This document shows, in pieces, positions 1-9,494 of a stretch of DNA of 64,000 nucleotides. The stretch covers positions 62,001 through 126,000 of the forward strand of contig JBDNFW010000026.1 in NCBI GenBank assembly GCA_041689615.1, written 5' to 3'. The notes below the pieces were generated by a model. It saw only the letters and a list, made by a program, of their open reading frames with translations, did not search any database and was not told the DNA's origin. Origin of the DNA: UBA7359 sp041689615. GTDB lineage: Bacteria > Pseudomonadota > Gammaproteobacteria > Eutrophobiales > Eutrophobiaceae. The number at the start of each line of letters is the position of its first letter. Positions within the stretch are counted from its first letter, which is position 1. The translations under genes and the position numbers were made by a program.

Positions 1-2181
1 GTTCATCCCGGTGTTGATTGGCAAGGCATAGTAAGAGCTGTTTATTCATTAATTAAAACGGGTTCGAAAAAACAGGGCGGCAGTACAATAACAATGCAAG
101 TCGCCAGAAATTTCTTTCTCAGCAGAGAAAAAACTTATCTTAGAAAACTAAATGAAATTTTTCTTGCCTTCAAAATTGAGCGTGAGCTCAGTAAAGACGA
201 AATACTGGAACTTTACCTTAACAAAATATATTTAGGACAAAGAGCTTACGGAATTGCAGCTGCCGCTCAGGTTTATTATGGAACCGATATCAATTCATTG
301 AGTTTGGCACAGGTCGCAATGATTGCGGGCTTGCCTAAAGCACCTTCAACAACAAATCCTGTTAGTGATACCGAACGCGCATTGATACGAAGAAATTATG
401 TTCTACAACGAATGTTAACACTCTCATATATAACAGAAGATGAATACGAAGAAGCATCAAAACTACCTATAAGTGCTTCTTTGCACGCAACCTCAATTGA
501 TATTGAAGCACCCTATGTAGCGGAAATGGTCAGAAGCAATCTAATTGAAAAACAGGGCGAAGCTGTTTATAGCACTGGTTTAATAGTAACAACGACCATT
601 CGTGATCGAAATCAAAATGCGGCAAATCAAGCATTGAGAAGTGCGTTACTCGATTACGATAAACGACATGGTTATCGAGGAGCTGAACACCATATAGAGG
701 AAATCGAATCAAAAAGTGAAGCAGACATAGCTGCCCTGCTTGAAAGTTTCCCGACACTAAGCAACCTCTATCCTGGATTGGTGACACACGTTAATGAGAA
801 ATCTATCAGTGTCATTGTTTCTGGCATAGGCCAAATTGAGATTAACTGGGAAGGTTTAAAATGGGCCAGCAAATACATCAGCGAAAACAGGCAGCGTAGC
901 AAACCAAAAACAGCCGGAGAAATAGTAGAAGCTGGAGACATCATTCGTTTAATTGAAACTGAAACTGGGGAATGGGCACTCTCTCAAATACCGGAAATTG
1001 AAGGTGGTCTAATTTCTCTCTCTCCTAATGATGGTGCGATATTAGCTTTGGTTGGTGGTTTTGATTTTTATAGAAATAAATTTAATCGTATAACTCAGGC
1101 AAGAAGGCAACCTGGTTCTGGGTTTAAACCACTTATTTATTCTGCTGGACTTGAGGCGGGTAAAACTGCCGCAACACTCATTAACGATGCACCTATTGTC
1201 TTTGATGACCCCGGTGTTGAAGATGAATGGCGTCCGGAAAATTATAGTCATAAAAGTTATGGGCCAACTCGCTTACGAGTTGCATTAACACATTCTAGAA
1301 ATCTGGTATCTATCAGGTTGCTACATGCTATTGGTGTTCCTTTCGCACTTGAACATATTAAGAAATTTGGATTCGATATAGCGCAGCTCCCACATAATCT
1401 TTCTTTATCATTGGGAAGTGCAGAAATTACACCATGGCAATTGGCAAGAGCCTATAGCGTTTTTGCTAATGGCGGTTTCTTAATTGATCCTTACTTCATT
1501 GATGAAGTTAAAACTTATGGAGATGAAACTATCTTTAAAGCCGATTCATTAGTGGTATGTCGCAAATGTGTTGATAAAGAACCAAAGATATCTAATGAAG
1601 AAAATATTGATGGGCCTCTTAATGAAAATTTCGACTCTATGATCGAAGTGGAAGAAAAAACGAATACTGAACAATTGTACGCCCCTCGTGTTATTAGTGC
1701 TCAAAATGCATGGATTATAACTTCAATGACACAAGACGTAATAAAATATGGTACTGGCCGACGCGCTTTACAACTGAATCGAACCGACCTTTCAGGAAAA
1801 ACAGGAACAACAAATGATCAGCATGATGCCTGGTTTTCCGGATTCAATTCAAATGTCGTTACTGTAAGCTGGGTTGGCTTCGATAAATTTAAACCGCTAG
1901 GTAGCATCGAAACTGGAGGACGCGCTGCATTACCGATGTGGCTTGATTATATGAAAGTTGCGCTTGATGGCATGCCTGAATCAATTGTGGAAAGACCGGA
2001 AGGCCTGGTTAATGTTCGTATCGATCCTGTTACTGGAGAGCTTGCAAACTCAAATAACCCGAATGCTATATTTGAAGTATTTAGAACAGAAAATGCACCG
2101 AAAACAACTGCAGAAACAAATCAACCTGATATTTTTCTACAAGAATCAGAAACTGGTTCCATCCCTGAACAATTATTTTAA
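1..2181 (+). CDS. mrcA: Penicillin-binding protein 1A (5' end missing)
   Basis: Bifunctional class A penicillin-binding protein that polymerises and cross-links peptidoglycan at the inner membrane. The frame is open from base 1 and already reads HPGVDWQGIVRA, so the N-terminal anchor and the catalytic Glu of the glycosyltransferase lie upstream of the window. The GT51 motif QGGSTITMQ follows at about 76-102. Transpeptidase motifs are all present: SGFK with the nucleophile Ser at 1117-1119, SRN near 1297, and KTGTT at 1798-1812. The C-terminus has the usual tail after the transpeptidase domain. It ends 66 bp before priA on the same strand. The family call is certain; mrcA versus the synonym ponA is only naming. 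Confidence 0.96.
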   Translation, partial: VHPGVDWQGIVRAVYSLIKTGSKKQGGSTITMQVARNFFLSREKTYLRKLNEIFLAFKIERELSKDEILELYLNKIYLGQRAYGIAAAAQVYYGTDINSLSLAQVAMIAGLPKAPSTTNPVSDTERALIRRNYVLQRMLTLSYITEDEYEEASKLPISASLHATSIDIEAPYVAEMVRSNLIEKQGEAVYSTGLIVTTTIRDRNQNAANQALRSALLDYDKRHGYRGAEHHIEEIESKSEADIAALLESFPTLSNLYPGLVTHVNEKSISVIVSGIGQIEINWEGLKWASKYISENRQRSKPKTAGEIVEAGDIIRLIETETGEWALSQIPEIEGGLISLSPNDGAILALVGGFDFYRNKFNRITQARRQPGSGFKPLIYSAGLEAGKTAATLINDAPIVFDDPGVEDEWRPENYSHKSYGPTRLRVALTHSRNLVSIRLLHAIGVPFALEHIKKFGFDIAQLPHNLSLSLGSAEITPWQLARAYSVFANGGFLIDPYFIDEVKTYGDETIFKADSLVVCRKCVDKEPKISNEENIDGPLNENFDSMIEVEEKTNTEQLYAPRVISAQNAWIITSMTQDVIKYGTGRRALQLNRTDLSGKTGTTNDQHDAWFSGFNSNVVTVSWVGFDKFKPLGSIETGGRAALPMWLDYMKVALDGMPESIVERPEGLVNVRIDPVTGELANSNNPNAIFEVFRTENAPKTTAETNQPDIFLQESETGSIPEQLF

Positions 2182-2247
2182 TAACGACACATTAATATAT
2201 CTGATGGTTACATCGGAAAAAGCATATTAAAGTATTCATTTTTATAA

Positions 2248-4458
2248 ATGACTAAAGATAATTGCATATTACGTGTCGCTATAGCAACGCCACTACGACG
2301 CCTGTTCGATTATTTACTACCTGATAACCCTGAAGCTAATAACATCCAATCCGGTATGCGTGTTTCTGTACCTTTTGGCCGACGCAAAGATGTGATGGGT
2401 ATTATTGTTTCAATAACTGACAAGAGTGATTTCCCGCAACACAAATTAAAAAATATTAATTATGTAATTGATGAACAGCCTTTGCTTGAAACCAAACATC
2501 TAAATTTTCTTATCTGGGCTAGCAACTATTATCATTATGCGATCGGAGAAGTTATCTTTAGTGCTTTGCCAGCATGGCTAAGAAAAAATAATTCTATACG
2601 TGAGTTCCGGGAAAGCGTTTGGTGTTTAACAGAAAAAGGCATTGCTACAGATCCGAACCTTATCAAGAATTCACCCAAGCAGGCACAAATTTTAAATTTC
2701 ATTAAACAAAATAAAACAACAATTAATGAATCCGAATTAAATAGTATTTATCCAAAATCAAAACAATCTCTACTAGCTCTTGAGAAAAAAGATTTAATTA
2801 CAAAAGAATTTCTGGAGCCTACTGACAAAACAATTAAAATAAATAAAAGCCCGTTCAAACTGAACAATGAACAAAGCTCAGCAATTAAAACTATTCTCGA
2901 TTCAATAGATACTACTTCGACATTTTTGCTTGATGGTTTAACTGGCAGCGGTAAAACCGAAGTTTATATGTCCATTATGGAACCGGTAATAAGAGCTGGA
3001 AAACAATGTCTGGTGTTATTACCAGAGATTGGTTTAACGCCACAACAGATACAACGTTTTAAAGATCGATTTGAAGTTGATATCGCAATTCAACATTCAG
3101 GATTGAGTGATACCGAACGCACTAAATACTGGCACGATGCTAAATCAGGAAAAGCAAAAATAATATTAGGCACACGTTCTGCAGTGTGGACGCCGCTTGC
3201 TAATCCTGGACTTTTCATCATTGATGAAGAACACGACCTTTCCTACAAGCAGCAGGATACTTTTCGTTATTCTGCAAGAGATATGCTTATTATTCGGGCT
3301 TCTCGCGATAAGGTACCAGCAGTACTAGGCTCTGCAACACCGTCTTTAGAAACACTACATAATGCAATAAAAGAGCGTTACACACATTTGATATTGCCTT
3401 CAAGAGCAGGTGAGGCAAAGCCTCCTACGCATAAATTACTGGATGTGCGTGGAAAGAAAATGTATGGACCACTATCACAATTACTGGTAGATGAAATTAC
3501 CGAACATTTAAAAAATAAAAATCAGATCTTGCTCTTCCTTAATCGTAGAGGTTATGCGGCACATTTATATTGTCATCATTGTGGATGGAAAGTTGAATGT
3601 GAACGATGTGAATTACCTTTTACTTATCACAAATCCAGTAATAAATTAGTTTGTCACCATTGCGATTCACAAAAAAGAAGTATTAAACAATGCTCTGAAT
3701 GTGGCGAAGAATTACTATTATTAGGTCATGGAACAGAACGTATTGAAGAAGTCCTTGCCGAGTTATTTCCAAAAGCGACTATCTCAAGAATTGATCGCGA
3801 TACGACACGGAAGAAAAATGCGATGAATGACTATCTTGAAAAAATACATTCCGGCGAAATCGATATTTTAGTTGGCACCCAAATGTTAGCGAAAGGCCAT
3901 CATTTTCCAAACGTCACTCTCACAGGCATCATTGATGCAGATCGAGGTTTATTTTCAACAGACTTCCGTGCCAGCGAAAGACTCGCGCAACTTTTTATAC
4001 AAGTCAGTGGTCGAACCGGAAGAGGTTCTAAAGAAGGAACTGTTGTAGTGCAAACTCATAATCCTGAGCATCCATTATTTAAACAACTAATCGATCATGG
4101 ATATAATCATTTTTCTGAATCTTTGTTACAAGAACGACAACACTCATCATTACCGCCTTATGCACACATGGCTTTCCTTAGAGCCGAAGCGCATAATGCT
4201 AATGATGCAAAACGTTTTATTAGTGACGCTATGAATCAATTAAAAGTACTGACAGAAAATAACTTACAACTATTTGGTCCTATCCCTGCGTTAATTGAAA
4301 AACGTAGTGGCCGATATCGTTACCAATTAATTATTCAATCGTCCAACAGAAAAACGTTACATTCGCATATAGATGAATGGCTAGACCAACTTGATAATAT
4401 GAAGTCAGGAAAAAAAGTTCGCTGGTCATTAGACATCGATCCACAGGATATGGCATAG
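2248..4458 (+). CDS. priA: Primosomal replication restart helicase PriA
   Basis: 3'-5' superfamily 2 helicase that recognises stalled forks and loads the primosome. At 736 residues it has the usual length. The N-terminal DNA-binding region precedes Walker A (TGSGKT, about residues 232-237) and a DEEH box near 326-329. Between the helicase lobes lies the zinc-binding insert, whose paired cysteines begin at C442 (CHHC, CERC, CHHC, CSEC) and run to about 485. The motif QVSGRTGRG is seen in the second lobe. The ATG start is the first in frame after a 66-bp gap from mrcA. The next gene starts only 9 bp after its stop, suggesting co-transcription. Confidence 0.97.
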   Translation: MTKDNCILRVAIATPLRRLFDYLLPDNPEANNIQSGMRVSVPFGRRKDVMGIIVSITDKSDFPQHKLKNINYVIDEQPLLETKHLNFLIWASNYYHYAIGEVIFSALPAWLRKNNSIREFRESVWCLTEKGIATDPNLIKNSPKQAQILNFIKQNKTTINESELNSIYPKSKQSLLALEKKDLITKEFLEPTDKTIKINKSPFKLNNEQSSAIKTILDSIDTTSTFLLDGLTGSGKTEVYMSIMEPVIRAGKQCLVLLPEIGLTPQQIQRFKDRFEVDIAIQHSGLSDTERTKYWHDAKSGKAKIILGTRSAVWTPLANPGLFIIDEEHDLSYKQQDTFRYSARDMLIIRASRDKVPAVLGSATPSLETLHNAIKERYTHLILPSRAGEAKPPTHKLLDVRGKKMYGPLSQLLVDEITEHLKNKNQILLFLNRRGYAAHLYCHHCGWKVECERCELPFTYHKSSNKLVCHHCDSQKRSIKQCSECGEELLLLGHGTERIEEVLAELFPKATISRIDRDTTRKKNAMNDYLEKIHSGEIDILVGTQMLAKGHHFPNVTLTGIIDADRGLFSTDFRASERLAQLFIQVSGRTGRGSKEGTVVVQTHNPEHPLFKQLIDHGYNHFSESLLQERQHSSLPPYAHMAFLRAEAHNANDAKRFISDAMNQLKVLTENNLQLFGPIPALIEKRSGRYRYQLIIQSSNRKTLHSHIDEWLDQLDNMKSGKKVRWSLDIDPQDMA

Positions 4459-4467
4459 AGGTACTTT

Positions 4468-5118
4468 ATGAATAAAATCAGACTAAGTATTTTATTTTTG
4501 TTTTCATGCTTATGTTTCTTCGTTCAGGCATCTGATGGTGATCTTGAAGTTGCAATTAGTGAAGAAATTAATTTTGTTACGGTTAACCACAATGGCAAAC
4601 CCGTCAGAATCCAGAGAAACCAGTCTACTGAAAATACAATTAATCCAGATTACGCTAAAACATCCAGAAAATGTCCGCCGTTTTGTATTCAACCGGCAAA
4701 ACTTGCAGAAGGTGTCGAAACAATTGGCGAATTGGAAATGCTGGATTATTTAAAACGATCATCAAACGGCGATGATTCCATTCTTGTGATTGATTCACGT
4801 ACAGAAGACTGGGTAAAAAAAGGTACTATTCCCGGATCAGTCAACATTCCATGGACATTACTAAAACCGGAAGCTGGCGCAGATCCTTTTCAAATAGCAG
4901 ATATACTGGAAAATAAATTTGGTGCGCTCAATATTGAAAATCTATGGGACTTTTCCAACGCTAAAACGCTCGTCCTTTTCTGTAATGGCATGTGGTGCGG
5001 TCAGTCGCCTGCCAATATTAAAACACTACTTCGCTTTGGTTATCCTCCACAAAAATTGAAATGGTATCGCGGTGGCATGCAAAACTGGGAAACCCTTGGT
5101 TTAACAGTCATTAAATAA
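4468..5118 (+). CDS. Secreted rhodanese-like sulfurtransferase
   Basis: A 216-residue protein with an N-terminal signal peptide (hydrophobic stretch at about residues 5-20, then QASDG), so it probably acts in the periplasm. A single rhodanese domain fills the C-terminal half. The segment VIDSRTEDWVKKGTIPGSVN matches the rhodanese fold, and the active-site loop reads FCNGMWCGQSP, with the first Cys in the catalytic position and a second Cys four residues later. That CxxxxC loop differs from the usual CxxGxRS, so a redox or thiol-carrier role is possible. It starts 9 bp after priA. Substrate is unknown. Confidence 0.85.
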   Translation: MNKIRLSILFLFSCLCFFVQASDGDLEVAISEEINFVTVNHNGKPVRIQRNQSTENTINPDYAKTSRKCPPFCIQPAKLAEGVETIGELEMLDYLKRSSNGDDSILVIDSRTEDWVKKGTIPGSVNIPWTLLKPEAGADPFQIADILENKFGALNIENLWDFSNAKTLVLFCNGMWCGQSPANIKTLLRFGYPPQKLKWYRGGMQNWETLGLTVIK

Positions 5119-5196
5119 ACTGTAATGCGTCTTCTCCTCAACAGGCAAAGCAACTAGAATGTGCCACTTTTTTATGCTGTCAGCTAAAGGTACCCG

Positions 5197-6942
5197 GTGA
5201 AGAAACAAATTCAGGAACTGATTGCTCAATCTTTAAAGTATCTCGAATCAAAAGAGATAATACCGACTACAGAGCAATCCAACATAACGGTCGAAAATAG
5301 TCGTGACTCAGCACATGGTGACTTTGCTTCTAATATAGCAATGGTTCTGGCAAAAACTGCCAAAACAAACCCGCGTCAATTAGCTGGAAATATCATCGAA
5401 CATTTACCGAAATCGGATATCCTGGAAAAAACCGAGATCGCCGGTCCCGGCTTCATCAACTTTTTTCTAAAACAAAACACTCATCAATCAATCTTGTTTG
5501 ATATTTTAAACAAAGGAGATCAATACGGTAATTCAACAATTGGTAACAATATACCGAGCTTGGTTGAATTCGTTTCTGCAAATCCAACTGGCCCTTTGCA
5601 TATTGGTCATGGTCGCGGCGCTGCTTATGGTGCGGTTGTTGCCAACCTACTTAAAAAAGTGGGATACAAAGTTAGTTGTGAATATTACGTAAATGATGCT
5701 GGCCGACAAATGGATATTCTCGCTGTCAGTGTCTGGTTACGCTATTTACAACTTAATGATAACAATATCCCTTTCCCTGACAATGCTTATCAAGGTGACT
5801 ATATAAATGATATTGCCTCAACATTACATAAAGCACATGCGAATAAATTCATTGCATCTCTTGAAGAACTATTCCCTTTGTTTGATGAAGAAGATGCAGA
5901 ATTAAAAATTGATGGTCTCATAAGATTTTGTATCAATAAACTTGGAGAAGAAAACTATCGACTCGTTTTTGATGAAGGTTTGAATACAATTCTGGCTACT
6001 ATTAAAAGTGATCTTAGTGATTTTGGTGTTGAATTTGATAACTGGTTTTCCGAACGATCCTTGGTAGATGACGACACTGTTAATAAATGTATCGCTAAAC
6101 TTACTGCAAATGACTGGATATATGAAAAAGATGGTGCGCAATGGTTTCGCTCTAGTAAATTAGGTGACGAAAAAGATCGCGTACTGATCAGAGAAAACGG
6201 ACAAGCAACTTACTTTGCATCAGACATTGCCTATCATTTATCCAAAGTAGAACGTGGCTTTGAAAAGATTATCGATATCTGGGGCGCGGATCATCATGGC
6301 TATATCGCAAGAGTAAAAGCCTCGATGCAGGCACTTGGGCTTTCACCTGAAAAACTGGAAATACTACTCGTTCAGTTTGCAACGCTTTATCGTGGTAAAG
6401 AAAAACTGCAAATGTCCACGCGTTCAGGAGAATTCATTACGCTACAAAAACTACAGGATGAAGTTGGTAAAGATGCGACGCGCTTTTTTTACATCATGCG
6501 AAAAAGTGAACAGCATCTGGACTTTGATATGGAACTGGCTAAATCACAATCAAATGATAATCCTGTCTATTATATACAGTATGCACATGCACGAATCTGT
6601 AGCGTCTTCCGACAAATGCCGGAAAAGGGCTATACTTACAATCAAGAGGAAGCGTTAGCTGATTTATCAGTGCTTACTGAAACTCATGAAATCAAATTAC
6701 TCTCGGCGCTTGCCAGATACCCTGAGGTGATAGAAAATGCAGCTCAAACCTATGAACCTCATCAGCTGGTCTACTATCTTAAAGATTTAGCTAATGACTT
6801 TCATAGCTATTACAACACTAGTCATTTTTTAATTGATAACAATGAAGTTAGAAATGCGCGACTTGCCTTAATAGTTGCGACTAAACAAGTGATTCAAAAT
6901 GGCTTGTCTCTACTAGGCGTGAGTTCTCCAGAGGAAATGTAG
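5197..6942 (+). CDS. argS: Arginyl-tRNA synthetase
   Basis: Class I aminoacyl-tRNA synthetase charging tRNA-Arg. The 581-residue product has the N-terminal tRNA D-loop-binding domain, the HIGH motif at residues 135-138 (PLHIGHGRG), the KMSKS-equivalent QMSTRSG at about 405-411, and the DALR anticodon-binding domain at the C-terminus. The start is GTG at 5197, chosen because an AAAGG Shine-Dalgarno lies 6 nt upstream and the residues after it match the family N-terminus. The stop overlaps the GTG of the following SPOR gene by one base, indicating translational coupling. Confidence 0.97.
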   Translation: MKKQIQELIAQSLKYLESKEIIPTTEQSNITVENSRDSAHGDFASNIAMVLAKTAKTNPRQLAGNIIEHLPKSDILEKTEIAGPGFINFFLKQNTHQSILFDILNKGDQYGNSTIGNNIPSLVEFVSANPTGPLHIGHGRGAAYGAVVANLLKKVGYKVSCEYYVNDAGRQMDILAVSVWLRYLQLNDNNIPFPDNAYQGDYINDIASTLHKAHANKFIASLEELFPLFDEEDAELKIDGLIRFCINKLGEENYRLVFDEGLNTILATIKSDLSDFGVEFDNWFSERSLVDDDTVNKCIAKLTANDWIYEKDGAQWFRSSKLGDEKDRVLIRENGQATYFASDIAYHLSKVERGFEKIIDIWGADHHGYIARVKASMQALGLSPEKLEILLVQFATLYRGKEKLQMSTRSGEFITLQKLQDEVGKDATRFFYIMRKSEQHLDFDMELAKSQSNDNPVYYIQYAHARICSVFRQMPEKGYTYNQEEALADLSVLTETHEIKLLSALARYPEVIENAAQTYEPHQLVYYLKDLANDFHSYYNTSHFLIDNNEVRNARLALIVATKQVIQNGLSLLGVSSPEEM

Positions 6943-7532
6943 TGCCAAGAGATTATAAGAATATTAAAAAGAAACCTGTTACGCCGATAAAAAATCGTTT
7001 CAGTAATGCACTTTCTTTTTTTACTGGGCTATCAGTAGGACTCTTTGCTGCCGTTATCGTCTATTTCTACGAGCATAATGCAATTATTGAAAACAATAAT
7101 TCATTATTGGTTAGCGAATCTACAGAAGAAAAAATGTCTAATGATAAAAACGAGAGTATTGCTCAATTACCTGAACCACAATTTGATTTTTATAAAATAT
7201 TGCCGAGTAAAGAAGTTAATATATCCGAATGGGAATCAGTTGAAGAAGAAGATGTCGCTGTAAGTGATAAAAAAGATCAAGAACCGGTTATGTTTGTACT
7301 TCAGGTCGGCTCTTTCAAACAATATGAATCTGCCGACGAAATAAAAGCCAAACTTGCCTTAATGGGAGTCACTGCTGACATACAACGTGTCGTTATCAAT
7401 GGTCAGGATATACGACATCGCGTCCGTGTCGGGCCTTATAAAAATTCGGAAAAATTGCAACAAGCTCGTGATCGCTTATTAGCTAACGATCTGGACTTCA
7501 TGTTGTTGAAATTAAAAATGGAAGATATCTAA
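6942..7532 (+). CDS. SPOR-domain membrane protein (FtsN-like)
   Basis: A 196-residue bitopic protein. A short basic cytoplasmic tail is followed by a transmembrane helix at about residues 24-43, an acidic linker, and a C-terminal SPOR domain (about 120-196, beginning MFVLQVGSF and containing RHRVRVGPY). SPOR domains bind denuded peptidoglycan glycans at the division septum. The GTG start overlaps the last base of the argS stop. An SPOR/FtsN-like gene after argS is a common gammaproteobacterial arrangement. It may be FtsN itself, but the essential N-terminal FtsN motifs cannot be assigned from sequence alone, so no symbol is given. Confidence 0.85.
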   Translation: MPRDYKNIKKKPVTPIKNRFSNALSFFTGLSVGLFAAVIVYFYEHNAIIENNNSLLVSESTEEKMSNDKNESIAQLPEPQFDFYKILPSKEVNISEWESVEEEDVAVSDKKDQEPVMFVLQVGSFKQYESADEIKAKLALMGVTADIQRVVINGQDIRHRVRVGPYKNSEKLQQARDRLLANDLDFMLLKLKMEDI

Positions 7533-7546
7533 TTCAATAGCCTTTT

Positions 7547-8845
7547 ATGTCAGCCTCTCCCGAAAAAATTGGTAAATACCGAATTATTGATGAAGTTGGC
7601 AGAGGTAGTATGGGGACGGTCTATTCTGCACATGATCCCTTCGCCGATAAAAAAGTCGCCATTAAACTTGCTCATCCGCAATACGTAACCGAAAAAGAAA
7701 CCGGCGAGCGGTTTAAAAAACTTTTCTTCAACGAAGCTCAGGCAGCCGGCGTATTACACCATCCCAGCATATTAAATATTTTTGATGCCGATGTTGATGG
7801 TGAAAGTTGTTACCTCGTTATGGAATATATTCATAATGCAAAAACTCTCGATCGTTATTGCAAACCAGACTCGCTTCTTTCTATACGTGAAGTTGTAGGA
7901 ATTATTTATAAAATAGCAAAAGCACTCGATTATGCTCATCGTCAGGGCATTATTCACCGCGACATTAAACCTAACAATATTCTCCAAACAGAATCGTTAG
8001 ATATCAAAATTGCCGATTTCAGTATTGTGATGATTATTCGTGAAGACTTTTTAGAAACTCAATTTCATGGTTTTCTGGGTTCTCCACTTTATATGTCGCC
8101 TGAGCAAATCAATGAATGGCAAATATCGACTAATACTGACATTTTCTCGCTTGGCATCGTTATGTACGAAATGTTAACTGGATATCACCCATTTAAAGCA
8201 GACAATCTAAGTGCGATTAGTAAAAAAATAAGTTCTGCAAAACCTGCACCTTTGAGCGATTTCAGAAATGACGTACCGGAAGGTTTGGAATACACCTTGA
8301 ATCGTATGCTGAAAAAGAAGCCCGACAAACGCTATACAATGGGACTGGATTTGGCCGCGGATTTAGCATTGATATTCGAAGATCTTGATACAGTTGATAG
8401 TCAGGACGCTTTACGCGATAAATTCGAAACCATACAAAATCTGGGTTTTTTTCAGGGATTTACTGATTCGGACATCTGGGAACTCATCCGTGCCTGTGAC
8501 TGGCATAAATATCCGAAAAATACTCATATCATCAAAGAAGGAGAAGAAGATCACTCCTTTTATATTGTCTTGTCTGGTCATGTTACTGTTGAAAAAAATG
8601 GCCAACAAATAGATTCATTGCAGGAAGGTGATTGTTTTGGGGAGATGGGCTATTTATCCAAAGCAAAACGCTCTGCCTCCGTTATAGCAAAAACGGATGT
8701 TTCCTTGATACAGGTTAATGCTTCGACACTGGATCGAGCGGCAGAAGGAACTCAACTACGTTTCCTAAAAGTTTTTGTCAAAACACTGATTGGTCGTCTG
8801 GCAGATACCACTTCAATTCTCTCTAAAACCGGAAATCTGAACTAA
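7547..8845 (+). CDS. Ser/Thr protein kinase with C-terminal cyclic-nucleotide-binding domain
   Basis: A 432-residue Hanks-type kinase fused to a cNMP-binding domain. Kinase features are the glycine loop GRGSMGTVY, the lysine in VAIKLA, the catalytic loop HRDIKPNN (H137-R138-D139) and SPEQ in place of APE. The metal-binding DFG is DFS (residues 157-159), an unusual change. Residues from about 305 to 415 form a cNMP beta-roll with a phosphate-binding cassette FGEMGYLSKAKRSAS that keeps the Glu and Arg which contact cyclic nucleotide. No transmembrane segment is seen, so it is cytosolic. It starts 14 bp after the SPOR gene. Two adenylate cyclases in the window could supply the ligand (inference). 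Confidence 0.9.
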   Translation: MSASPEKIGKYRIIDEVGRGSMGTVYSAHDPFADKKVAIKLAHPQYVTEKETGERFKKLFFNEAQAAGVLHHPSILNIFDADVDGESCYLVMEYIHNAKTLDRYCKPDSLLSIREVVGIIYKIAKALDYAHRQGIIHRDIKPNNILQTESLDIKIADFSIVMIIREDFLETQFHGFLGSPLYMSPEQINEWQISTNTDIFSLGIVMYEMLTGYHPFKADNLSAISKKISSAKPAPLSDFRNDVPEGLEYTLNRMLKKKPDKRYTMGLDLAADLALIFEDLDTVDSQDALRDKFETIQNLGFFQGFTDSDIWELIRACDWHKYPKNTHIIKEGEEDHSFYIVLSGHVTVEKNGQQIDSLQEGDCFGEMGYLSKAKRSASVIAKTDVSLIQVNASTLDRAAEGTQLRFLKVFVKTLIGRLADTTSILSKTGNLN

Positions 8846-9087
8846 AATCACTCTAAATCTGCCTGTCTGTCACAGGTGACAAATTTGTATGTGGTTCATA
8901 GTGTATTTTAGTGTACTATTTACCATTGGAATGCAGGCTAAACCAATGATAATTCTAGAAATAAGGTTATCTGTCTAGTTTAGATGTAATTGTTACAAAT
9001 GGATGTAAATAATAAAAATCAATACTTTAGTGAAACTATTTAATTATAGTTCTAGCATTAGGGAAGAGACACGAGCAGAAATTCAAT

Positions 9088-9477
9088 ATGAGCGATTCCA
9101 AGCAAACAGTAATTGTTGTCGATGATAATACGACCGTTCGTAAATTGTTCGAACGTAGCACGGAAACGCTTGCCATTGATTTAATCACTTTTAACTCGGC
9201 CAAGGCCTCGATGGGATATCTTAGTAAAAACAAGCCAGATTTGTTATTCCTCGATATTATTATGCCTGACAAAGACGGACTCACTTTCCTGCAGGAATTA
9301 AGAAAATTACCACTTCACAGAGATACTCCAGTGATAATGATCACCTCAAAAGATTATGCGCAGGATCGAACTGTTGCAAATGAACTCGGAGCATTAGAAT
9401 TTATTACCAAACCGATGCCAATGAGAGCAATAACAGATATAATCCTCAAATATATTAATAAAGATAATCCTTACTAA
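9088..9477 (+). CDS. Single-domain response regulator
   Basis: A 129-residue CheY-like receiver domain with no output domain. It has the acidic pair in VVDDNTTVR, the phospho-acceptor Asp in LLFLDIIMPDKDG, the Thr/Ser switch in MITSKDY and the Lys in ITKPM. No histidine kinase is adjacent. The nearest partner is the metallo-beta-lactamase-fold gene 17 bp downstream, so the two probably form an operon. The 242-bp gap before it is AT-rich and holds a short inverted repeat (TGTCA/TGACA near 8867) but no clear terminator. Confidence 0.92.
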   Translation: MSDSKQTVIVVDDNTTVRKLFERSTETLAIDLITFNSAKASMGYLSKNKPDLLFLDIIMPDKDGLTFLQELRKLPLHRDTPVIMITSKDYAQDRTVANELGALEFITKPMPMRAITDIILKYINKDNPY

Positions 9478-9494
9478 TCAGTAAATAATAACGC

